A DNA stretch of 64,000 nt from Nitrospirillum sp034427435 (GTDB taxonomy: Bacteria; Pseudomonadota; Alphaproteobacteria; Azospirillales; Azospirillaceae): the NCBI RefSeq assembly GCF_034427435.1, contig NZ_JAXQNP010000004.1, positions 620,001 to 684,000 of the forward strand, written 5' to 3'. Of the stretch, positions 46,802-58,100 are shown piece by piece; positions within the stretch are counted from its first letter, which is position 1; every line of letters starts with the position of its first letter. A program made the position numbers and the translations under genes. Under the pieces are notes generated by a model. The model was not told the origin of the DNA and made no database searches. It saw nothing but the letters and a program-made list of their open reading frames with translations.

Positions 46802-48427
46802 TCAGGTGAATTCCTGGAAGAAGTCGTTGCCCTTGTCATCGATCACGATGAAGGCGGGGAAGTCTTCAACCTCAATGCGCCAGATGGCTTCCATGCCCAA
46901 ATCTTCGAAGGCGATGCATTCAACCTTCTTGATGCAATCCTGGGCCAGACGGGCCGCGGCGCCGCCAATGGAACCCAGATAGAAGCCGCCGTGCTTCTTG
47001 CAGGCCTCACGCACCGCCGGGCTGCGATTGCCCTTGGCCAGCATGACGAAGGAGCCACCAGCCGCCTGGAACTGGTCGACGAAGCTGTCCATGCGGCCGG
47101 CCGTGGTGGGCCCGAAGGAACCGGAGGCATAGCCCGTCGGCGTCTTGGCCGGGCCGGCGTAATAGATGGGATGGTTCTTGAAGTAGTCCGGCAAGGGCTG
47201 CCCCGCCTCCAGCGCGGCACGCAGGCGGGCGTGGGCGCTGTCGCGGGCGACGATCAGGGGGCCGGTCAGCGAGACGCGGGTGCGGATCGGGTAACCGGAC
47301 AGCGTCTCGCGGATCTCTGACATCGGCCGGGTCAGGTCGATCTTGACCACCTCGCCCGCCAACTGGCTGTCATCGATCTCTGGCAGGAAGCGGGCGGGAT
47401 CGTGCTCCAGCTCTTCCAGGAAGATGCCGTCGCGGGTGATCTTGGCCAGCGCCTGGCGGTCGGCGGAGCAGGACACGCCGATGCCGATGGGCAGCGAGGC
47501 GCCGTGGCGCGGCAGTCGGATGACGCGCACGTCATGGCAGAAGTATTTGCCGCCGAACTGGGCGCCGATGCCCATGGTCTGGCTCAGCTTGTGGACGGCG
47601 GCCTCCATCTCCAGGTCGCGGAAGGCGTGGCCGCTTTCCGAGCCCTGGGTGGGCAGGCCATCGTAGTAGCGGGCGGAGGCCAGCTTCACCGTCTTCAGGT
47701 TCATCTCGGCGCTGGTGCCGCCGATGACGATGGCCAAGTGATAGGGGGGGCAGGCCGAGGTGCCCAGCGACTTGATCTTCTCTTCCAGGAAGGGCAGCAG
47801 CCGGTCGGGCGCCAGCACCGAGGGCGTGGCCTGGAACAGGAAGGTCTTGTTGGCCGAGCCGCCGCCCTTGGCCATGAACAGGAACTTATAGGCGTCCTCG
47901 CCCTCGGCATAGATGTCGATCTGGGCGGGCAGGTTGGTGCGGGTGTTCTTTTCCTCATACATGGACAGGGGCGCCACCTGGCTGTAGCGCAGGTTGCGCT
48001 TGGCGTAGGCGTCCAGCACGCCGCTGCCCAGCGCGGTCTCGTCGCCGCCCTTGGTCCAGACGCGGCGGCCCTTCTTGCCCATGACGATGGCGGTGCCGGT
48101 GTCCTGGCACATGGGCAGGATGCCGGAGGCGGCGATGGAGGCGTTCTTCAGCAGGTCCAGCGCCACGAAGCGATCGTTGGGCGAGGCCTCCGCATCATCC
48201 AGGATGGCGCGCAACTGGGCCAGGTGGCCGGGGCGCAGCAGGTGATTGATGTCGATGAAGGCCTGCTCGGCCAACAGGCGCAGCCCCTCGGGCTCAACCT
48301 TCAGAACCTCTTCCCCATCGAAGGTCGTGGTCGACACGTAGTCGCTGGTCAGCTTGCGGTAGCTGGTGGCGTCCTTGGCCACGGGAAACAGCGTGAACTC
48401 CCGGCTTTCACCGCCGACGTCTGGCAT
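46802..48427 (-). CDS. fumA: Class I fumarate hydratase
   Basis: A 541-residue iron-sulphur fumarase that interconverts fumarate and malate in the citric acid cycle. Class I features: the cluster Cys in ILPMCQDTGTA (Cys107), further Cys motifs TSACPPYH and GVSCSADRQ, plus the C-terminal YASGSFGPTTAGRMD and FVMLAKGNRS. The length and the single chain match the fumA/fumB type. ATG 48427 has GGGAGTG upstream; GTG 48436 is possible. It stands alone. It may also join aromatic breakdown products to the TCA cycle, but that is not specific. Confidence 0.95.
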   Translation of the reverse strand: MPDVGGESREFTLFPVAKDATSYRKLTSDYVSTTTFDGEEVLKVEPEGLRLLAEQAFIDINHLLRPGHLAQLRAILDDAEASPNDRFVALDLLKNASIAASGILPMCQDTGTAIVMGKKGRRVWTKGGDETALGSGVLDAYAKRNLRYSQVAPLSMYEEKNTRTNLPAQIDIYAEGEDAYKFLFMAKGGGSANKTFLFQATPSVLAPDRLLPFLEEKIKSLGTSACPPYHLAIVIGGTSAEMNLKTVKLASARYYDGLPTQGSESGHAFRDLEMEAAVHKLSQTMGIGAQFGGKYFCHDVRVIRLPRHGASLPIGIGVSCSADRQALAKITRDGIFLEELEHDPARFLPEIDDSQLAGEVVKIDLTRPMSEIRETLSGYPIRTRVSLTGPLIVARDSAHARLRAALEAGQPLPDYFKNHPIYYAGPAKTPTGYASGSFGPTTAGRMDSFVDQFQAAGGSFVMLAKGNRSPAVREACKKHGGFYLGSIGGAAARLAQDCIKKVECIAFEDLGMEAIWRIEVEDFPAFIVIDDKGNDFFQEFT

Positions 48428-49187
48428 TGGGGGCACTCCCGACTATTGGGCCCAATTGATCTGGCCCGACTGGCCTGGCCACGGGCGGCTCCCGCGGCCG
48501 GCCGGGACCTTACGCCACCCACCCCGCCCTGTCATCTGCGCCGCGCGCGCACCATCCAACTCCAGATTCGCCCTGCCTCCAGCCGGACAGCAACCTAAAG
48601 ACGCAAAATATGCGTTTTGGTTCTCGGTTATGGGCGTTTCCGGGACCGTCCTTATCGGCCCAAGCCAACGCATCAGGATAGGTTGATCAGAAAAACGCCA
48701 ATTCCGCCACCGTGCGCACGCTGTCACCCGAAAGGCGAAGACGTTAAGAAACGATAAAATGTGACGGCGACTACCCCGTTATTTTTGCGGTGTTACCGAT
48801 TCCTAGATACAAGAATCGAGAGATAGTCATATTGAACACACCAGAATGGCGCACAGCATACGTTAAATGTGATAAGTGGTGACAGCAGATAATGGTTAAA
48901 AAGCGTTAACCAAATACTTTTTGCACCCACCACGATAGTTGAAGTCCCGGAAGATACAATTGACAGGTATTGGCCATCTATCTCAGAAGACGGTAGCGAT
49001 CCTGCCTCCTTTGGGCAGGTCCGGGCCTGGGCGGGGAAGCCTTGGTTTCGGAAAAATCGACGGTTGGGCTGACTGAAAAAATGCGGATTTGGGCGTAGGG
49101 GCGGTCTCCCCTAGAGGCATCCCAAAGGCCGCTTTCTTCGTCTCCCCGCCGGGCGATGCGCAAACCAGTGGTTGGGAGTCAGGTGGC
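48428..49187. other. Long, AT-richer leader/promoter region of the giant adhesin
   Basis: This 760-bp gap has no supported gene. It holds several dyads: CGATTC/GAATCG (48797-48818), TGGTTAA-AAAGCG-TTAACCA (48893-48912) and CCTGCC/GGCAGG (49001-49019). Isolated TTGACA occurs at 48960-48965. Several GTTAA words cluster between 48740 and 48912. It is probably the regulatory region of the adhesin. No riboswitch recognised. Confidence 0.5.
48893..48912. promoter_or_regulatory. TGGTTAA inverted repeat
   Basis: Perfect arms TGGTTAA (48893-48899) and TTAACCA (48906-48912) around AAAGCG. It lies 276 bp upstream of the adhesin start, in an AT-rich stretch. Candidate operator. Confidence 0.4.
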
Positions 49188-52100
49188 ATGGCGACGCAGA
49201 CGAATACACGCGCCCGGAACAATAAGAAGACTCAGCAGGCCTTCCTGCTGGGCGCGTCGGCGCTGGCGATCGGCGTGGGCCTCGCGGCCCCGCGCCCGGC
49301 ATCGGCCGCCAGCTGCGGCAGCTTCCAAACCACGTCCACGATCAGTTCGGTCGCCAACTGCACCACCTTTATTTGGACCGGCACGGTCGGCACCATCATC
49401 AACAACGGCACCTTGGTGGGGGCTTCGACCTCGTCCAGCGCCGCGCTCAACACCGGCCTCAGCATCACCGGCGGCAAGACGCTGACCAGCCTCATCAATA
49501 ACAACATCATCGGCGGCACCGGCAACGCGGGCGGGTTCGCGGGCGTCATCATCACCGGCACGCCCACCTTCACCACCACCGCCGGCACCATCAGTTACGG
49601 CATCAGCGCCTATACCACCGTCGGCACCATCAACAACGCCGCCACCGGCACCATCCTGTCGAACGGCTTCGGCGGCGCGCTCAAGATCCAGAATGGCGTG
49701 AAGATCGGCGGCTTCACCAACGACGGCACCATCCTGGCCAATGGCAACAGCGCCATAAACCTGACGGGCGGCAGCATCGGGACGCTGACCAACACCGGGT
49801 ATATCTACAGCTCGGTCGGCGGCGCCGTCGACGTCGACGTCATCGTCACCATCAGCACCATCGGCACCCTGATCAACACGGGCATCCTGCGGGGCAACTC
49901 GGGGGGCACCGGCGCGCTGAACGTGTTCGGCGTCGTGGGATCGGTCAGCAATGCCGGCACCATCCTGAACGATTCCGGCCCGGGTGTTGAGGTGCGCAAC
50001 TACGGCGGCTACGGCCCCACCGCCACCTTCCACAGCCACGTCGGCCAGGACGGTACCATCTCCGCCCTGACCAACAGTGGCATGATCACCGGAACCGCCG
50101 GTGTGGCCATTGGCGCTGGCGGCTCCATCGTCAGTCTGGTCAACACCAGCACCGGCACCATCCGGGGCACCTCCACCATCGTCGCCGGCAGCACCAACGC
50201 CGGCGCCATCAACATCAGCGCCACCACCGCCAACCCCTCGGTCACCCATAACGGTTATCTCGGCACCCTCAACAACGCCGGCCTCATCGCGGGCGGCATC
50301 TACAGCGCCGGCGCCATCGGCACCATCATCAACACCGGCACCATCCAGGGCAACGTCACCATCAACAGCCTGGTGACCCTGGTGGGCGGTACCGGCGGTA
50401 CCATCGGCACGTACGGCCCCAGTGGCACGGTCGCCACCACCCTGCAGGGCACCGCCGGCATTTCCATCGCCGGGGGCTCCCTCTTCATCAATGACGCCAT
50501 CCGCGTCGGCAGCAACACGCTGAGCAACGTGGGCGGCGACCTGACCATCGCCGCCGGCAAGATCCTGACCGGCAACTACTACCAGACCCTGGCCAGCAGC
50601 ACGCTGACCACCAGCGGCCTGACGGTGACGGGGCGCATGACGCTGGCCCGCGGCACCATCGTCCCCTCCTTCAGCAGCACCGGCAACTACATCGTCGGCA
50701 CCGCCGGCGCCATCCTGTACGCCAGCGGCATCGTCAACCAGTCGGCCGCCTTCGCCGCGATTCAGAAGCCGACGGGCGCGAATTTCAGCAACATCACCTC
50801 CGGTGGCACCACGCTGATCTATGCCAACCCGCTCAGCGACTACATCGGCGGCGCCATGGCCACGCTGAACGTGGCGGCGGGCGGCACGCTGAACGGCGCC
50901 GGCACCATCAGCGGCACCTTGGTGCCGACGGCGCTCTATATCTCCAGCACCGGCAGCCTGGGCACCCTCAGCAACAGCGGCGTCATTCGCGGCAACATCA
51001 TCAACAACAGCGCCGTCGACCTCAGCATCAAGGGCGGCACGCTGACCACCATCGGCACCCTGGCCGGCTATGGCGGCTCGACCGGCACTATCACCAACAC
51101 GCTCAGCAACGTTGTGCTGACCAGTGGCAACCTGCTGCTGAACGATGCCGTCAACGTCGGCGCCAACACCCTGTCCAACCTGGGTTCCAGCCTGACCATC
51201 ACCTCGGGCGGCACCATCAGCGTCACCGGCAACTACGCCCAGACCGGCGGTACCCTGGTGCTGAACAACAGCCGCCTGGCGGTCAGTGGCGGGGCCAGCA
51301 TCACCGGCGGCACCATCCTCGCCAGCGTCAACGCCACCCAGAACTATGTTGTCGGTGACACCGCCACCAGCGGCACCATCACCCTGATCTCGGCCGGCGC
51401 GGCCTCCGCCTACACCGCGGTCTTCCGCGGCACCTCCCCCGGGATCAACCTGGGCACCATCGCCAGCGGCAACGACCTGGTGGCGGCGGTCAGGAACGAC
51501 TACATCGCCGGCAGCTACGGCACCATCACCAACACCGGCACGCTGTCCTCCACCACCGCGCTATACATCGCCGCGACCGGCACGCTGGGTGCGCTGTCCA
51601 ACAGCGGCACCATCCAGGGCAGCATCATCAATAACAGCGCCCGGGATCTAATCATCCAGGGCGGCAGCGGCGCCAGCTATGGCACCCTCACCGGCGCCGG
51701 CGGCTCCATCGGCGTGCTGGGCAACACGCTCTCCAACGTCACGCTAACCGGCAACGTCCTGCTGAACGACGCCGTGACCCTCGGCGCCAACACCCTGGTC
51801 AACGCCGGCGGCAACCTGCGCCTCGACAGCATCATCAATGTCACCGGCAACTACAGCCAGACCGGCGGCACCCTGCTGGAGCGCTCCGCCATCGGCGGCG
51901 GCCAGCTGATTGTCAGCGGCGCGGCCGTGGTCAGCGGCGCCACCTATTCCGTGGTCGGCGCGACCAGCGCCTACCATTACCTTCAGGGCGCCGCCGGGGC
52001 CACGCCCATCATTTCCGGTGGTGTCGGCTCCAGCTACACCAGCATCACCTACGACAGCGGCATCACCGGCCTGACCCTGGGCGGCTATACCCAGGGCACC

Positions 52101-55100
52101 AGCCTGTGGGGCACCATCCTCAACGACTATGTCGGCGACAGCCTGGCCTCCATCGCCGTCGCCAGCGGCACGGTCCTGTCGGCCCAGTCGGGCGTCCAGA
52201 CCCTGATCTACATCAGCGGCGCCGGCACTCTGGGCACCCTGTCCAACAGCGGCACCATCCAGGGCAACATCGCCAACAACGGCAGCGCCGACCTGAACAT
52301 CCGGGGCGGCAGCGGCACCACCATCGGCACGCTCACCGGCAGTGGCGGCACCGTCGGCACCATCACCAACACCAACAGCAACGTGGTGCTGAGCGGCGGT
52401 AACCTGCTGCTCAACGACAACGTCAATGCCGGCAGCCACCTGCTGTACAACACCGGCGCCAACCTGATCCTGGCCAACGCCCAGACGGTGACGGGCGGCT
52501 ACCTGCAGAACAACGCCAACGGCACGCTGACGTTGAACGCGGGCGCCAAGCTGGTGGTCACCGGCGGCGCCACCATCAGTGACGGCTATATCGTCACCAG
52601 CAGCTTCGACGCGCTGGCCAACCATACCATCGGCGACTCCCTGAATCTGGTCGAAGGCGGCGCCGGCTCCAGTTACGCCACGGTCAACAGCGGCAGCGTC
52701 TCGCTGGTCCGTTCGGGCGTGTCCGGTCTCGCGGTGGGTGCCGTCGTGTCCGGCAACACCCTGTCGGCGGCCGTGCAGAACGACTATTTCGGCACGACCA
52801 CGGCGGCCTTCACCAACACCGGCACCGTCGTGCTGAGCAGCATCAGCGCCGCCTCCGCAGCCCTGGTGGTGGCCAGCACCGGCTCCATCGGCCACCTGAC
52901 CAACACCGGCACCCTGAACGCCGAGGCGGTGAACGGCTTTGGCGTCTATCTCCTGACCAGCGGCACCCTGGCGGCCACCATCGGCACGCTGAGCAACAGC
53001 GGCCTGATCGCCGGCCGCAACGGCATCGCCAACTTCGGCGGCGTCATCGGCACCATCGACAACAGCGGCCAGATTCTGGACAGCCTGCCCAACTCGGGCA
53101 TCTACAACGGCAACACCATCGGCCTGGTGAACAACCAGGCCGGCGGCACCATCGCCGGCGCCTACGGCATCGCCAACAACGGCACCCTGGGCGCCATCGC
53201 CAACGCCGGCCTGATCCAGGGTTCCGTCAGTAGCGGGTCGACGACCGCCGCGGGCGTCGCCAACTTCGGCACCCTGGGCAGCCTCAGCAACAGCGGCACC
53301 ATCCAGGGGACCTCCACGCACGCCGCGTTTGGTGTTCAGAGCAGCGGCACCTTGAACGCGCTGGTCAACACCGCGGGCGGCACCATCACCGCCACCGGCG
53401 CCATCACCAGTGGCACCAGCAACGTCATCGCCGGCGTGCGGAACGGCGGCAGCATCGGCACGCTGGCCAACAGCGGCCTGATCACCGTCTCCGGCGCCAA
53501 CACCGTCACGGGCTTCAACGTGGTGGCCGGCATCGCCAACATGGCCAGCGTCATCGATACCTTGTCCAACGCTGGGACCATCGCCGCCTCGGGCACGGTG
53601 TCCGACCTCACCCTTTCCCGCCAGGCGGGTCTGTTCAATGCCGCCACCATCGGCACTCTCTCCAACAGCGTCGGCGGCCTGATCAGCGGCCAGGTCTATG
53701 GCCTGGACAACTTCGCCGGCGGCACCATCACCCAGTTGCTGAACGCCGGCACCATCACCGCCAGCGTCCACACCGCCCTTTTCAACGAGGGTGTGATCGG
53801 CACCCTGAGCAACAGCGGAACAATCCAGGGCCAGACCGCGCTGCGCCTGGGCAGCGGCGGCACCATCGGCACCTTCACCAACAGCGGCACCATCGCCGGC
53901 TCCATCCTCAACGGCGCCTCCAACGCCCTCACCATCGGCGGTGGCGCTGGCACGGTGGTGGGCGTGCTGACGGGTGCGGGGGGCGGTTTGGGCAGCATCG
54001 ACAAGGGCCGGATCACCAGCACCGGTGCCAACCTGGTGTTCAGCAGCGGCAATCTGCTGCTGAACGATGACATCACCGCCACCGGCCAGACGGTGGCCAA
54101 TAGCGGCGCCTCCCTGCGGCTGGCCAACAGCGTCAGCATCACCGGCAACTACACGCAAGGCGCCAGCGGCACCCTGCTGCTGGGCAGCGGCGCCATCCTG
54201 ACGGTCAGTGGCGCCGCCGCCATCACCGTGGGCACGGTCACGTCCAGCGGCTTCAACGCCAGCGGCAACTACTTGGCCGGCGGCAGCAACGTCACGCTGG
54301 TGGCGGGCGGCGTCGGCTCGTCCTATAACACCACCGTCGTCGCGGGCGGCGGGATCACCGGCCTGGGCCTGACCGGCAGCGTGTCGGGCAACAACCTTCT
54401 GGCGGTCGTCGGCAACGATTATGTCGGTGGCAGCCTGGGCAGCATCAACAACACCGGCTCCCTGTCCTACAACGGTGCCCAGACCGGCGCGGTCTACGTG
54501 GCCGGCACCGGCAGCCTGGGAACCCTGCTCAACAGCGGCACCATCGCCGGGTCCATCGCGGTGGAGGTGGCGGCCGGCGGCACGCTGGGCCAGGTGGCGA
54601 ACAGCGGCCTGATCAGCGGCAACCTGGTGAACCTGTCGACCAACGTGCTCACCCTGGCGGGCGGCACGGTCACGGGCACCTATTCCGGCGGCACCATTGT
54701 CAGCACCCTGGCCAACGTCGCGCTGGCCTCGGGCAGCCTAGCCTTGAACGACGCGGTCAATGTCGGTAGCGGCACATTGGTCAACAGCGGTGCATCGGTC
54801 CTGCTGAACACCGTCTTGGGCGTGACCGGCAATTACAGCCAGACCGCAGGCACCCTGACGCTCAACGGCACCGGTCAACTGGCGGTCAGCGGCGCCGCAT
54901 CCCTGACCGGTGGCACCGTTGTCACCACCAACTTCGTCAGCACGGGCAATTACCTGGCCTCTGGCTCGGGCACCACGCTGGTGACGGGCGGCGTCGGGTC
55001 GAACTATATCGGCGTCAGCATCTCCAGCGGCGCCATCTTCGGCCTGGCCGTAGGCGGCACCACCAGCGGCACCAACCTGGTGGCCGTGGCGCAGAACGAT

Positions 55101-58100
55101 TACATCGGCGGCAGCCTGGCCAGCCTGGGCAACACCGGCAGCATCGGCGGCGTGCTCTACGCGGCCTACGTCACCTTCAATGGCACCGTGGGTACGCTGA
55201 ACAACAGCGGCACCCTGGCCGGCGTGGGGGTCAGCACCACAGCGGCGGGCGTGCGCAACGCCGGCAGCATCGGCACGCTGTCCAACAGCGGCGTCATCCG
55301 TGTCAGCGGCGCGCATTTCAGCGACGCCCTGTACAACACCGGCACCATCGGCACGCTGCTGAACGCCGGCGGCACCATCGCCGCCACCGTCAGCGGCGCC
55401 GGGGTGGAGAACACCGGGCTGATCGGCACCCTGGGCAACAGCGGCACCATCATCGCCGCCAGCTATGGCCTGGAGAACATCGGCACCATCGCCACGCTGA
55501 ACAACAGCGGCGTGCTCAGCGGCAACACCGCCATCAACAACGCCGGCACCATCGGCACCCTGGTCAACAGCGGCCGCATCGGCAGCAACCTCGGCCTCTA
55601 CCAGCACGGCGCCGTCATCAGCACCGTGGTGAACAGTGGCGTGCTGGGCGGTAACGGCGGCGTCTTCGCCAGTTCCAACATCGACACCTTCATCAACAGC
55701 GGAACGCTGCTGGGCACCCTCAACGGCACCGGCGCCCTGATGCTGTCGGGCACGGCCACCATCGGCACGCTGGTCAACAGCGGCGTCATCAACGGCACCA
55801 TCACCAACAACGGCGGCGGCGACCTCACCATCGGCGGCGGCAGCGGCGGCACGGTGGGCACGCTGACCGGCGGCCTGATCAGCAGCACGTCGCACAATGT
55901 GGTGTTCAGCGGCGGCGCCCTGGCGCTGGGCGATGCCATCGACGTCGGCACCAACATGGTGTCCAACACCGGCGGCACGCTGGCCTTGGCCAGCGCGATC
56001 AGCATCACCGGCAACTACAGCCAGTCGGCCGGCACGCTGGTGATCAACCCGGGTATTGGGCAACTGGTGGTCAGCGGGGTCGCCAGCATCAGCGGCGGCA
56101 AAGTGAGCGCCAGCCTGTCCAGCACGGGCAACTATCTGGCGGGCAGCAACTATACCCTGGTGCAGGGCGGTGCCGGCTCCAATTACACCGGTGCGGCACT
56201 CACCGTCACGGGCGGGTTGGCCGGCCTCAGCGCCGGCACGTCCATCGCCACCATCGGCGGCAACGTCGACCTGCTGCTGGCCTTCAACAACGACTATGTC
56301 GGCGGCACGCTGACCACGCTCAGCAACACCGGCACCATCAGCGCCAATACCGGCATCCATGTCACCAGCGGCGGCTCGGTCGGTGTCGCCACCAACAGCG
56401 GCCTGCTGAACGGCCGGTACGCCTTCATCAACCAAGGCAGCGTGGGCACCCTGGTCAACACCGGCGTGATCGCCGCAGGCAGCACCGGGGTCCAGGGCCA
56501 GGGCAACTATGGCACGGTCGTCAACAGCGGCACCATCAGCGGCGTCAGCGTGGCCGTGGCCTTTGGCGGGTCCGTCGGCACCCTGGCCAACAGCGGCCTG
56601 ATCAACGGCCCCCAGGCGCTGTACATCGGCAGCATCCTCGGCACGCTGGTGAACACCGGCACCATCGCCGGCACCATCAACAACGCCGGCGGCGTCCCCC
56701 TGACCATCATCGGCGGGACGGGCGGCACGGTCGGCACCCTGACCGGCCAATCGGGCGGGGTCGGCGCCCTGGCCAGCAACGCCAACGTGGTGCTGGCGTC
56801 GGGCAGCCTGCTGCTGAACGACCAGGTCGTCGTGGGTGGCAATACCCTGTCCAACACGGGCGCCTCGGTGCGCCTGGGCACGCTGATCAGCGTCACCGGC
56901 CAGTACAGCCAGACGGCCGGCACCCTGGATGTCGGAACGGGCCGCCTGGCGGTCAGCGGGTCGGCCAGCATCACCGGCGGCACGGTGGTGGCCACCCTGT
57001 CCGGCACCGCCAACTATCTGGCGGGGCAGATCAGCGCCACCACCCTGGTGGCGGGTGGCGTCGGCTCCAACTACACCGGCGCCAGCGTGGCGGCCGGTGG
57101 CGTGACCGGCCTGGCCGTGACCGGCACCACCAGCGGCACCAACCTGGTCGTCGCCGGGCTGAACGACTACATCGGCGCCACGCTGGGCACCCTCAACAAC
57201 ACCGGGACCATCAGCGCCAGCAACGCCGTCTACGTGGCGGCGACGGGCAGCCTGGGCAGCCTCACCAACAGCGGTACGCTGCAGGGCGCGACGGCGGCGT
57301 TGAACAACCTGGGCACCATCGGCTCCATCCTCAACGGTACCGTTGGCTCCCTGGGGGTCATGACGGGCGGCGTGGGCGTGGCCAACACGGGCGGCATCGG
57401 CACCCTGGTCAGCTACGGCATCGTCACCGGCACCACCGGGGCGGCCATCGACAACCAGGGGACCATCCTGGCGCTGGGCAACGCCGGCGCCATGACGGGC
57501 GCCACCAGCGGCGTGAACAACGCCGGGGCGGTCGGCCTGTTCGTCAACATCGGCCAGGTCTCCGGCAGCATCGGCATCGACAACAGCGGCGTCATGGGCA
57601 CGGTGTTCGCCCAGGCCGGCACCATCACCGGCAGCGCCATCGGCATCCGCAACACGGGCACCATCGCCCTACTGGCCAACAGCGGCCTGCTGTCGGGGGC
57701 AACGGCCCTATACAACGGCGTCGGCGCCACCCTGGGCCTGCTGGCCAACAGCGGCACCATCAGCGGCAACATCGTCAACCTGTCGACGACCGACCTGGTC
57801 ATCGGCGGCTCGGGCGGCACCCTGACGGGCGGCAGCATCACCAACACCGCCAGCAACGTCGTGTTCTCCGGCGGCAGCCAGGTGCTGGCCGACGCGATGA
57901 ATGTCGGCAGCCACACGGTGGTCAACAGCGGCGCCACGCTGTCGCTGCTGAATGACCTGAGCATCACGGGCGCCTTCAGCCAGTCGACGGGCACGCTGGG
58001 CTTGGGCAGCAACCACCTGGTGGTCAGCGGTGTCGCCGCGATCACGGGCGGCGCCATCACCGCCAGCGTGGACGCCACGCAGAACTATGTGGTGGGTGGC

